From Zygnema cylindricum (lineage: Eukaryota > Streptophyta > Zygnematophyceae > Zygnematales > Zygnemataceae): a stretch of DNA of 64,000 nt. Shown in pieces: positions 53,837 to 64,000 of the stretch (positions are counted from its first letter, which is position 1; each line of letters begins with the position of its first letter). The stretch is taken from assembly GCA_037447655.1 (NCBI GenBank), contig JBBHKE010000833.1:194089-258088 (forward strand), read 5' to 3'. The notes below the pieces were generated by a model. It saw only the letters and a list, made by a program, of their open reading frames with translations, did not search any database and had not been told where the DNA came from. A program made the position numbers and the translations under genes.

Positions 53837-56800
53837 CTGGTGAATGTCTATATCCTCTGTTGCGGCTATACTTAAAGGAATCTAACAGAAGGAAATCTGA
53901 CTACAGGTGCAAAGGTTTCTTCGTAGTCTACCCCCTCTTTCTGAGTATAACCTTTTGCAACTAACCTAGCTTTGTACCTCTCAATGGTATTATCGGGATT
54001 TAATTTAAGTTTAAATACCCACTTACATCCGATCGGTTATCGGTCCGTTGGACAATCTACCAACTCCCATGTATTGGCTTCCATGATAGAGGCCATTTCT
54101 TCATTTATAGCTGTGATCCACCGGCTACTTTCTGGGGTGTTTATGGCCTCTAAGTATGTCTGAGGTTCATTCGGGTGTGACATCTTTGTGAGTTGGTTAT
54201 TTACTTGTCTTTCTTGAAGTCGTTTACTACTTCTTCTTCCCCCTTAAAAATCGGAAGCCGGTATGAAAGGCATCCTTGGGTTTCGTTTAGGAAGATTTTT
54301 AGCTCCCCTATCTTCCAATTCCGCTGTCGCATCAAAATCCTCATTGGTTTCCACTTCGTATTGTGGCGTTGCCTCAGATGTTGTCCTTTCCTCCTCCTTT
54401 GGTAAATATGCAAATTTTCCTTTTTCTCGATCTTCCTTCTCTTCATTATCAAAGTCAAAGTCAGAAAACTGATCCGTTTCAAATCTGATTTTGACTTCTT
54501 TATTATATTTGAATGTATCAATGGACTTCATTCATCACCACTATGTGTTTTACCAAAATTATATCTCTCTTTTTCAAGTCATACACTCGGTATCCTTTTG
54601 TGCTCTCATTATATCATACAAGATATCGTGGTTTCCCTCTCCCCTCTAACTTGCATTTAGTCTTATGGAAATCCAAACTGTAAATTTGACTTCCCAACAC
54701 TCTCAAACTAGACAAATCAGGCTTTCTTCCTGTCCACCTGTCATACGAATTTTCCTCCTTATTTGTTGAAGTTAGGACTCTATTTTTGATGAAATTAGCA
54801 TAGTTCATAGACTCAGCCCAAAACTGCAGCCCTATCCTCTTGTCACTTAACATGATTATGTACATCTCCTAAAGTTCTATTCACTCTTTCTGCTACTCCA
54901 TTTTGTTCAGGATTATAGGGAACAATTTTCTCATGATGAATTCCTTCTTCTTTAAGATATTCCTCAAATTCCCTTGAGGTGTATTCTTTCCCATTATCAC
55001 TTCTTATCTCTTTTATTGAGGTTTCATATAGCTTTTCACTCCATACTTTTTACTCTTTAAAACATCTTAATACCTCTGACTTATGTCTGAGAAAGTATAC
55101 CTTCGTGTATCTAGACCAACCATCTGTGATAGAAAACATCCATCTCTTCCCCCCATGTGAAGCATACCTAGTAGGTCCCCAAACATCAGTGTGAACTAGA
55201 TCTAATACTTTCTCTCTCTTAAATGTGGTTGCCTTTGGAAATGGAAGTCTATGAATCTTCCCTTTGGCACATCCACTACAATCATCAAAGGTCTCATCAT
55301 CTTCAAAAGTAATACCCTCGACTATTCCCTTTTTCTTCATTTTCTTTAATCTATCTAGATGCACATGCCCCAACCTTTTATGCCAAAGCATCATCTCACT
55401 TACACACGAGCAGAGAACACTCTTTTCATTCCAAAGAACAATTCTGAACATTCCTTGACTGCCCTTCTCATCTATGAAATAAACCTCATTATCAAAACTT
55501 GCTATGAAGATTCCTTTCCTAGTTCCTGTTTCAAACTCCTTTTCATCTAGGACAGCTGTTGAGACTAGGTTCTTGCTAAGCTGTGGAATGTAAAGAACGT
55601 CTGAGAGTGTTACAATTGAGGCCTTTCCATCAACTAGAGCCTTCAAGTCAACAGTTCCAACAAGACTTGTGGTTTTTACTCTACCATCTTCGTAATCTAT
55701 CTCAAATGTTGGGATCTTTCTCAGTTTAATGAACCACCACTTATCTTTGCACATATGCATTGAAACCCCTGAGTCTATGATCCACCCATCCTTGGGTGGA
55801 TCCCTCTTACCTCCGGAAGCACACTTTTGTCTCTGTGGAATGTTGACATGCTTTTCAGTGTTTTTCGGGTTAAGAAGAGGCTCCTCAAGCTCCTCTTTTG
55901 GTTCAATTTTTTCTTCCACTTCCTCATCAAGAACTTGAGTCAGGAAAGCCTTTTTCTATCCTCCATCCCTTGAGGTTCCTTGACCATTTTTCAGTCGAAG
56001 ATCTGCAAGTTTGACACAATCTGACATATAGTGTCCTGGTTTCTTACAGTAGTCCTCGAGAAGTTCCTCTCCCCTGTCTATCAAATCTGCCACCTCTTTG
56101 TCCTCTTCCACCAAAGTTTAGATAGGGATCTTTCTCTCTCTCCTCATCACGCTTCCGCCAATCAGCTCCTGCAGACAATGCTTGAACACTTGGACTCCCT
56201 CTCCTAAGCTCTATGGTGCTTTCTTTCACTAAAACCATTCCCACGGTGTCATCCAAATTCGAATTACTATCTCCTATGTTTTGCAATCGATTAATGATAT
56301 TCTCATACTCTTCAGGTAGTTTCATCATTCATGTGTTCACTCTTTCTCTCTCAGACCATGAGTTACCTGCACTCTCTAACTCTCCAAATAATGCTCCTAA
56401 ATCATTGCAAAAATTATTCATACTTCCTCCTTATAAGTATAAGCTGCAATCTTATTTTCGGCAGACTGTTGTTGCTGCAATGATCCACTCTTATATTTGT
56501 TGACTAGTGATATCCAAATCTGAGATGAAGACTTGACATGCATAAGGGGAATGGCAATGCCCTTTGCTACACTTTGAAGAATTAAGAGCTTAGCAACCTT
56601 GTCTTTGTAGTTCCACTTTTCATACTCTGATCTTTCCGTCTGAACCCTTGTCGCTGTTGGTGGTGGTGCTACTGTCGGTATCCCCTTCGGCAATGGTGTC
56701 ACTTGAGTTGCAACTCCTCCCTTTTATCCTTCCATGACAATCTCCTCTCCTTCCTCATCTTCATCCTCGGTGATGGTGGCAGCTGTTCTACCAACTGTAG

Positions 56801-56996
56801 AGGCGGAGGTGCCAGAAAAACGTGTCCCTCCAAACCCATGTAGAGGTGGGCATCGGATTTGTCCAAACACTATGCCCCATAGATGCTTCTCAAATACTTC
56901 TCCCTCCATCATCATTTCCCAATACAAAAAGTCTGATCCATCAAATATGGGCACCCTAGAGGGTGGGCCCATAACCTGAAATTTCGAGGTCTCCAT
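53837..56996 (-). pseudogene. Element V gag - protease - integrase - RT start
   Basis: Start codon 56996-56994 in the LTR; the frame runs through the PBS (Lys-Phe-Gln-Val-Met-Gly-Pro-Pro-Ser-Arg) in the block to 56724. Gag blocks 56702-56418 and 56328-56044. The block 55919-55050 holds protease (Asp-Ser-Gly-Val-Ser, Ala changed to Val), HHCC and the first integrase Asp. Further integrase parts include 54865-54614, and the acidic linker is 54531-54244. RT N-terminus lies in 54130-53880 with a frameshift near 53880. Confidence 0.86.
56962..56976 (-). other. Primer-binding site of element V
   Basis: GGTTATGGGCCCACC on the minus strand, adjacent to the LTR end TTTCA; an exact 15-base half-tRNA iMet complement. 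Confidence 0.8.
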
Positions 56997-57864
56997 TGAC
57001 CCACAGAATGAGCAGCCTATGTAAAGCCTCTAGGATAATATTTGCCCCTTCCACTTTCCCGTTGAATAAGTGCCGCCCAGGCACACAAATTTTATGACTA
57101 CCCTCACCCCTGTGGAGACAAAACTCCTTTGAGTCAAACGCAAAAAGAATCACTGAATTCGCTCCCCTGAGCAGGAAGTTATGGCTGGTTAAAGAAGAGC
57201 TTTATAGTTACAAGCTCTCTTAGAGAGAGGTACCTAAATATTACTAAGTCTTGGTCTGCCTACTCACGACTAACTACTACTAAACCCTATTCCAACAGGA
57301 ACACTATATAGTACAAGAAAGTACAATGGGCGATGTACTTATTGTATGACCATTGTACGACAATGTCTACAAGGTGACACCTGTCAAATTGGAAGCCATG
57401 GTTCCTCCTTCCATCTTCTTCGGTATCAAAAAATGTGGCGCCACGTGGCACCGCGTGACGCTATCTCCGTATGCCGCCAAAAGCTCACTTTGTGTGGCGG
57501 CTTTAATGCCGGCCGTCTGATCAAAACATATTTTACACGGTTCAGGTTCGCGTACATGCATGAAGTGCTCCTTTTGGTTAGTGTGTTGTTAATTATCTGA
57601 TGCGTTAATGTTTATATATCTTTGAAACCCATCACGTGTATCGTTTCGATAACGACTAATTGGTTAAGACGTACGACTATATAGAGGTCCACAGACCCAT
57701 GTTCAAATCTGGACTTAGGCAACATTTTAGTAAAATATCCCCTACTTCAAAATCTGCCACTTTCTAAATATGGCGGAAGCCATGGCGTGCCTGTCATCCT
57801 CACTCTCTTTCTTTAAAGTAAAACTAAAATAGAGAAGTGAAATATTAATTATTTCTTTTCGACA
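56977..57864 (-). repeat. 5' LTR of element V
   Basis: 888 bp, TGTCGAAAAG (57864) to TTTCA (56977). Same layout as 51565-52454; tRNA-like segment at 57648-57722. Confidence 0.87.
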
Positions 57865-59240
57865 ATCTTAAATTTGGGCTAGCGTAGCATGGCAGTATCG
57901 CAGTGGAGCTACTTATCTATTCACTCAATCCAACTGCATCCCTATAATACTTTAGCTTGGGAGCAAGAAGAGCTTTAGTAAGCTTAGCAGCAACCATTCT
58001 TGCGTCTGGCAGATAGCATAATTTGATATCACTAGAGAACACTTTTTCTCTTACACTGTGTAATCGTAAATCCATGTGCTTACTCTTGAAGTGGTTTCTT
58101 GGGTTAGAGGCAATGGCAATGGCAGCCTAGTTATCACACCAGATCACCTGCTACCCAACCTGCATGTATCCTAATTCTTGCAACATGGATTTTACCCATA
58201 AGAGTTCTTTGAGGGCTGAGCTTGCTGCCATATATATTCTGACTCCATTGTCGATTGTGTTGTAACCTTTTGAAGTTTGCTGCTCCAGCAGCACATTCCG
58301 TTCCCGATTTGCAAAACGAATCCCGTGGTGGATTTCCGGCTTGGCATGTCGCCATAGTTTGGATCACTCCACGTTTCCAGCTTCACTTCTCCTCCGCCTA
58401 GTGTGAGTTTGATGTCTTTTGTTCTTGCCAAATATCTTAAGACTCTCCTTCCTACATCAAAGTCAGTTTTTCTCGGATTCTCTACACTCATGCTCAGTAC
58501 CCCGACTGCAGTAGCAATGTCAGGACGGGTACAGTTCATGAAATATATTAAGCTTCCAACAATCTGTATGTAAGGTATTTGTGTCATAGAATCATTCTCC
58601 TCTGACTCTAAATACTCGCTAATAATGACACCTGGTTCTGTCTCTTCTCCCTCTAGCTTATGCCGAAATTCCATTAGAGTTAGACATCCTTTTGCCCCTC
58701 GCATTCCATACTCATCTAACATGTTTCCAATAGCCTCTTTTTGAGTCAATTTTATTACTTTCTTATTTTCTGTCCCTCTCTACTTGAATACCCAAAATAT
58801 ATTTTGCCTTACCGAGATCTTTCATCTTGAATCTTGAGTTTAAAGCAGTTTTGATTTTCTTAATTTCAGCCATTGATTTGCTAATTAATAGTAAATCATC
58901 TACATACACCGTTATATACACTATCCCATTTTCACCTTTTTGAACGTAGATAGAGTGATCTGAACTTATCATTTGAAATCCTAGGCTAGTCAAAAATTCA
59001 TCAAGCTTCACATTTTATTGTCTATGGGCCTGTTTTAGGCCATACAGAGATTTTAGCAACTTGCATACTAAGTGCTCTTTTCCTGGTTCTGCATATTTTT
59101 CAGGCTGTTGCATGTAAATAGTCTCCTCTAGTTCTCCATGAAAAAATGCTGTCTTAACATCCATCTGATGTATTTCCATATTCTCTATAGCAGTTAGGGA
59201 CAACAAAGTCCTAACTGTCAGAAATCTTACGAACGGAGAG

Positions 59241-59378
59241 AATGTTTCTTCAAAATTGATTTCTTCCTTTTGATTATAACCCAGAGAATGTTTCTTCAAA
59301 ATTGATTTCTTCCTTTTGATTATAACCCAGAGAATGTTTCTTCAAAATTGATTCCTTCCTTTTGATTATAACCCTTCG
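59241..59378 (-). repeat. 46-bp tandem triplication in RT
   Basis: Copies start at 59241, 59287 and 59333. The unit covers Gln-Lys-Glu...Phe-Glu-Glu-Thr-Phe-Ser. 46 is not a multiple of 3, so each copy shifts the frame. Confidence 0.88.
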
Positions 59379-62095
59379 CCACAAGTCTGGCCTTATATCG
59401 TTCAATGATGTTACCGGGATTTAACTTCACCTTGAATACCCATTTGCTGCCGATCACTTTTCGGTCCGGAGGAAGTTCCACAAACTCCCATGTTTGAGCC
59501 TCCATGATCGATTTCATTTTGTCGTTTGCTGCCTCGATCCAGTGATTCCGCTCTGGTGATGAGAAGGCCTCTTGGATGGTCAAGGACTCCCCTGAGGCTA
59601 CCGAGTAGGCAAAGTGAGAGCTTGCTTGCAGGCGACTGCTGGATCTTCTTCCCACCGGAAGTTCTGATTCTGAGATCGTCCGATGTCGCGTATTGTGCTG
59701 ATTGCGCTGGTTGCAATCCGTGTGTGTTGACTGTTGTTGGTCCGGTTGGAATTGAACTTGTTGAGGAATTCAAAGAGAGTTGACTGCGGAGCCACCATCA
59801 GAGAATGTTGCACCTACGGGACAATTTCTTTCATGCAATCTTAGATGACATACTTCGTACTTTTTCCTGCTTTTGCTGCTCTTTCATTTGAAATAAATCT
59901 ATCGAGTCTAGTTCATTTTTGATAATGATGTTCCTTGCTACAACTATTTTATGCCTCTCAAACACAAAGACTTTGTAACCTTTTGAGTGATCATCATATC
60001 CTAACAAAATACCCGGTAAACCCTTCAGTTCCATTTTCCATCTGTCCGTAGACGTATCCAAGATAAAGTATTGACTACCAAAGACTTTGAAGTGGCTAAC
60101 ATCTAGTTTGCTACCTGTCCAGATCTTGTAAGGAGTAGAGTCTACTGATCCTCATCCTATCCTATTCTTACTATACACTGCACAATTTAGAGCCTCAACC
60201 CAAAATTTCGGATCCACGGTTTAATCTGCGAGCATCGACTTGGAGCTTTCCGTGAGAGTTCTATTTAATCTCTCCGATACCTAATTTTGTTCTGGTGAAT
60301 ATGGAACAGTCAGTAAATGACTTATACTTTCCTCGAGTCAAAAGGTTTCAAATTCTTTTGATTTATATTCACCACCATTGTCGGATCTGAGCTGCAAAAT
60401 AGGTAAATTATGAAGTTTTTCAACATATGTTTTATAGTGTTTGAAGTGACCAAACACTTCACTCTTCTCCTTCATGAAGTAAACTTTTGTAAACCTGGAG
60501 AAATCATCTATGAAGGTGACCATATATTTCATTCCCCCAGCAGATGGAACCTTCGTAGGACCTAAAACATCTGAGTGAATTTGTTGTAAAAGTTTTGTGG
60601 ACCAATGCTCAGACTCTTTACGAAATGGTAGTCTGTGGATTTTTCCCAAAGCGCAATTATCACATATTTTGATCGACTGATCTGTGATTGATACACCCTC
60701 TATTTTTCCAGCAATGACCATTTTTCTCAAACTATCATAGTTTACATGGCTTAATCTTTTATGCCACAACTCATCCGGATGCAAAACACCGGAGTACAGA
60801 ACATCATTCTCCTTGATATTAGCCATATCCATTCGGTACATCTTGCTATTATCTCTAGTACGTGTAACTGCGACTTTGCCATTTTTGCTAACAACCTGCC
60901 TACCATTTTTTAAATTAACCTCAAAGCCTTCACTCTCTACCAAGGACGTAGAAAACAGATTTTTCTTAAAGTCAGGCACAAATAAGACACTGTGAAGAGT
61001 TCTTTCAGTTGCTTTTCCCTCCACATCCACTAGCAAAGACACATCTCCCACAGCACGAGTTTGAACACTCATTCCACAAACATAATAAATGTTTTTATCT
61101 GGCGTTGTTTTCAGATTTTTGAAGATGGCTTTGTTCCAGCACATGTGGGCTGACGCTCTAGTATCCATTATCCATCCAGGGTCCTTCGCGCCCTCCATCG
61201 CTGCCGCCATAGCAAATAGATCCGTTTCATATTCCTTAGAAAATGTCACAGGCTTGTCTTGGAGTGATGAAGAGGCTGAAAACAGTGCATTTCTACGAGG
61301 TGGAGGCCGGGTGAAGTTTTTGTAAAACTGACTTTGTTGCCACCCGGCGCGTATAAACCTGTATCGTTAGCTTTTTTAAGCTTAGGACAAAATTTGTATC
61401 CATGACCCCTCTCACTACAATAAAAACATGCATTGTTGGATTGTCTAGTCCCACCCTGATTAAACTATCTGAGCTGATTAAACTGATTTCTTTGCTGATT
61501 AAACTGTCCTTTCCTGTCAATGTCTGAATTGAAAGCCTCTACTTGCTCAACATTGAGAATATTAGATGTAGTTTCCTCCTCTAACAAAATATTGATAGCT
61601 AATTGTAAAGTCCAGCTAGCTTTATCCTTCTGTTTGAGCATATCAGATGCTCCTTTCATACTACGAGAGAGACCCCGCATGAGCAATGCTGCCTGTTGAA
61701 ACTGAGGAAACTCCCCACACGCGCAAGCATGTGCATCTACAAGGATGCGAAACTTGTTAGAATATTTAGCCATTGTACCGCCAGTGTATTTATAGTCCTA
61801 AGTATTTCGAGCCAATAGGAGTTCTTCTTGGATATTAGCATTTTCATAATCAGTTTTAAGAGATTTAAAGATATCAGTTGATGTTTTCATTTTTATTTGA
61901 GACATAGCTAAATCCTCACATATACAAAATTTCATAATAGAGCGAGCTTGCGTATTTTTCTTAGACCATGACGGATTAGATTCATTCAGCGAACCATCCA
62001 ATTTGTCCAAAAGATTGACATTCTCAAAGTGTGTCTAAACCATATCCGCCCAGTAAACATAATTTTCCTCGGAAAAGATAGGAATTCTCGATGAA

Positions 62096-62107
62096 AGGCC
62101 CATAACC
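62096..62107 (-). other. Primer-binding site of element U/W
   Basis: GGTTATGGGCCT on the minus strand, directly after ...AACA; 11 bases match the half-tRNA iMet complement. Confidence 0.72.
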
Positions 62108-62861
62108 TGTTGTTTTCCGACCACCGGTGCAGGTGGAGGAGCAGCAGTAGTAGTAGAAGTAGACATGATACACTCTCAGAAGCTATCAAGAATCGTATCA
62201 AACAAGTGTTTTAAAGTGCTCACAAAATCTTATACAAGTATCCAAACCTCACAAAACTCTATCAGAATATAGAGTAGCATAAACATTGACAACTTCCAAA
62301 GTTTCAGCACAATTGACTAGATAACGCTCAAGATATAATACTTAGAATTTTCCTAAAAATTGTGGCAGTTTACTACTTGGAAGTCTAGATGCATTTTGTG
62401 TTCTGAGTCCTAAGTCTTATACTTCTGTTGTACCGATGATACCAGTGTACCTGAGAGGTACGTCAACCCGCCAAGCTAATACTAATCTATCAAGCTACCA
62501 CTGAGCTACCACTAAGCTCTCGCTGATCTAACTAGATTCGTATTCATCGCAGCTGCTCTATACTAAATTGAATCATATTAAAATATCCGCAGGTGCGTCG
62601 TCAATACGGATCGTATCAAATGTAATCGCAGTTGCGTTGTCGTGACTTCGTCGCAACTGCGTTGCTGTATCGCTGCTGCGTTGCTGTATCGCAGCTGCGT
62701 TGCTTTATCGCAGCTGCCTTGCTGTATCGCAGCTGCGTTGTCATCCCTTGATGTGTGGCGTGGATGTAAGTGTCAAAGCAAGATACATGAAACAGTGCTT
62801 TCTTTGATGACTAGTGTCCTCATACTAATTTACTGAGACTTAAAGCTTTCCAAAATAAACA
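62108..62861 (-). repeat. 5' LTR of element U/W
   Basis: 754 bp, TGTTTATTTTGG (62861) to ...AACAACA (62108). Holds about five GCAGCTGCG units (62640-62740) and a short GGTAGCT array. Followed by the target-site copy AGTAT. Confidence 0.82.
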
Positions 62862-62866
62862 AGTAT

Positions 62867-63108
62867 TACATCATGCTTCCCAAAAATATTATAAGTCTTC
62901 CCTCACAGCCTCATCCACTAAGGACTAAAGCTTTCAAATTACAGCACTCCCTTAAATATTTAGACTCAGTACTTCACTCCGTCTGCATATCTTTCTACTG
63001 AAATGAAAGTATATACAAAAGCAAGAACTTAGAAAATATTCAGAGTTAAAACAAAATTCCCTCTCACAACCTCTACTACTAAAGATCCAAAACTTTACAA
63101 ACACTACA
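62867..63108 (-). repeat. LTR Y right end and a second LTR end (Z)
   Basis: 62867-62946 ends in TGCTGTAATTTGAAAGC (minus), similar to the P-type LTR start, followed by a polypurine-like tract and about 45 bp resembling the RNase H end of P. Around 63000-63108 lies another LTR start (TGTAGTGTTTGT, minus) with a purine tract at 63109-63120. Confidence 0.5.
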
Positions 63109-63302
63109 CTCCTCCTAAGTTTTGGATGTTTTAGTTTTAAGCAATCATATACTGGTAAATCTAAGATTTTATCAAACCTTTAGTCACCATACCAATCACT
63201 CCAATATTTCTCCCGTTTAAACAATGATTTTTCCCATTGAAGGTGTCGAGAATTCCACCTCAAAAATGTCTTTTCCGGTCTTTTGTGTGGCCGCCTTTGG
63301 AG
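63109..63302. other. Unassigned AT-rich stretch
   Basis: After the purine tract I see no gene, repeat or RNase H similarity in these ~190 bp. Confidence 0.4.
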
Positions 63303-63579
63303 TTAGTTTCTTCTCGAACTGGTCTTTGTTAATCTGTATCTTCTTCTTGTTTTCTTACTACATTCTGGTCTCCTCATAGAATTTATACTTCTCCCATGGT
63401 TTGTCTCCCCACTACCTGTATAACGTGTGGATTTCCTCACTGATTTTTGGTATTTTTCCGTAGATCTGCCACTCCCCTTAAGTGTATGCATCCCCTTTTC
63501 ATTTAGCTGCTCTTTCCTCCTTTTAATAGTCTTTTTTTATTTTCCATATTCCTCCTGTATTATGACCTTTTTCGCACTA

Positions 63580-64000
63580 CTAAACTTCTTTTCTGAGCCT
63601 GATTTTCTTAACAGTTTCTAACGGTCTTTCGCTGAGTTCATTAATTTTTAAATCCACATTCTTTTCCACTTCTGATGTTAATTCCCCATCTTTTGTGAGT
63701 TCACCATTTCTTCTCTCATCATCTTCCTCATTTTCTCTACTTTTCTTGTCATCTTTTCTTTGCTGTTCTCTAAATTTTGTTTTCAGTTTGGTATTCTCTA
63801 TCTCTAAAAAATGTTTTTCAACCAAATTTAAGTTTGCTTCTCTAACTCTCGTTTCTTCAAGAATCCCTTCCCTTTGTAAGTCATTCTCACACATCAATTT
63901 ATCACAAGATAGAGTCACAAAAACCGAACCTTATTCACTCTCTTTTTCTTCCACACTATCTTCGGTGACCACACTATTTTCATTTCCTTCCACTTCAACT
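63580..64000 (-). pseudogene. Unrecognised E/K-rich coiled-coil-like open frame
   Basis: Minus strand: a 112-codon block 63918-63580, preceded in the same frame by a TAA (63931-63933) and then open to the window edge. The sequence is strongly charged (Glu, Lys, Arg, Asn), with heptad-like Leu/Ile spacing around Leu-Asn-Leu-Val-Glu-Lys-His-Phe-Leu-Glu-Ile-Glu, followed by an acidic/basic stretch. A weaker basic block lies at 63491-63303. No copia domain is seen. It may be the 3' ORF of the element whose LTR end is at about 63108, a Gag-like coiled coil, or a host-derived fragment. I do not recognise it. Confidence 0.4.

Larger units (their letters stand above)
51565..57864 (-). mobile_element. 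Element V: Ty1/copia (element M family)
   Basis: 6300 bp: 3' LTR 51565-52454 (890 bp), internal 52455-56976, PBS 56962-56976, 5' LTR 56977-57864 (888 bp). Flanks ATACT (left) and ATCTT (right) do not form a clean duplication. The internal region has moderate decay. Confidence 0.88.
57865..62166 (-). pseudogene. Element U/W gag-pol
   Basis: Start codon about 62166-62164 in the LTR; the frame reads cleanly through the PBS (Lys-Gln-Gln-Val-Met-Gly-Leu-Ser-Ser-Arg). Gag 62010-61798 and 61773-61465. The zinc-knuckle cysteines are near 61390-61440. Block 61249-60338 holds protease (Asp-Thr-Arg-Ala-Ser, catalytic Gly lost), HHCC and integrase Asp residues. Integrase C-terminus 60061-59831, RT 59655-58763 (Val-Tyr-Val-Asp-Asp near 58905), RNase H 58749-58134. 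A 46-bp unit is present three times (59241-59378) and breaks the RT frame. Confidence 0.86.
50719..62861 (-). mobile_element. Element U/W (element E family), split by element V
   Basis: 3' LTR 50719-51423, internal 51424-51564 plus 57865-62107, 5' LTR 62108-62861, and a perfect target-site duplication AGTAT (50714-50718 / 62862-62866). Without the nested 6.3-kb element V it is about 5.8 kb. The internal region has many stops. Confidence 0.85.

Noticed and set aside
57865-57869. Target-site duplication for element V
   Set aside because: ATACT and ATCTT differ at two of five bases; not enough to claim.
1-64000. Retroviral or Ty3/gypsy elements, env genes
   Set aside because: Wherever order can be read, integrase precedes RT, the copia order. 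No env-like frame with a signal peptide and transmembrane segment is seen.

Overview
This window looks like heterochromatic, retrotransposon-packed nuclear DNA from a large eukaryotic genome. I see no host gene, rRNA gene or functional tRNA gene. Nearly all of it is Ty1/copia LTR retrotransposons (Gag - aspartic protease - integrase - reverse transcriptase - RNase H) in both orientations, inserted into one another and mostly broken by stops, frameshifts and deletions. The primer-binding sites (PBS) match the 5' half of an initiator-Met tRNA, up to its anticodon loop. The best PBS (18822-18837) fits the plant-type anticodon stem better than the animal type, and G-box-like CACGTG palindromes sit in the LTRs. 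This suggests the green lineage, but the species cannot be read from the window.

Layout. 1-9655 (-): two near-identical elements, A (cut by the window edge) and B, share one LTR. 9656-17241 (+): remnant C and element D share an LTR; D is interrupted by element E, whose 3' half is replaced by D RNase H sequence. 17242-24009 (+): remnant G, split by element F (17611-22027, TSD atgga) and by a solo LTR (22444-23560, TSD gttgc), with a 348-bp duplication. 24010-27164: truncated elements H (+) and J (-). 27165-27338: a G/A-rich tract between two head-to-head LTR ends. 27339-42245: LTR L, then element N (-), into whose LTR element M (28230-34438) and into whose RNase H element P (35491-41230, TSD aaatg) have inserted. 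42246-49596: element R (+), truncated by LTR S (-), itself broken by element T (-). 49597-49832: CGATAT-rich repeats, a poly-C/poly-G run and a 10-N gap. 49833-64000: an old P-like LTR holding element U/W (50719-62861, TSD agtat), which holds element V (51565-57864); then LTR debris and an unrecognised E/K-rich open frame at the right edge.

How the parts work together. In most families here the gag start codon lies inside the 5' LTR and translation runs through the PBS, so the AUG that pairs with the primer tRNA anticodon is also an in-frame Met codon of Gag (as in Ty1, where the ORF also starts in the LTR). LTRs of the clade whose Gag begins Met-Gly-Pro-Pro-Ser-Arg share a fixed layout: a GCCATGGC palindrome, a GTAGTCA-type motif, an antisense tRNA-like segment with a B-box-like core, a long GTAC-rich inverted repeat, a TATA box, and a GGACTC/GAGTCC leader hairpin.

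The most unusual element is F. It has two 1211-bp LTRs, a clean target-site duplication, and one uninterrupted 675-codon frame. That frame encodes Gag with a zinc knuckle followed by short in-frame scraps of integrase, RT and RNase H. It looks like a recently mobile, non-autonomous, Gag-retaining element.
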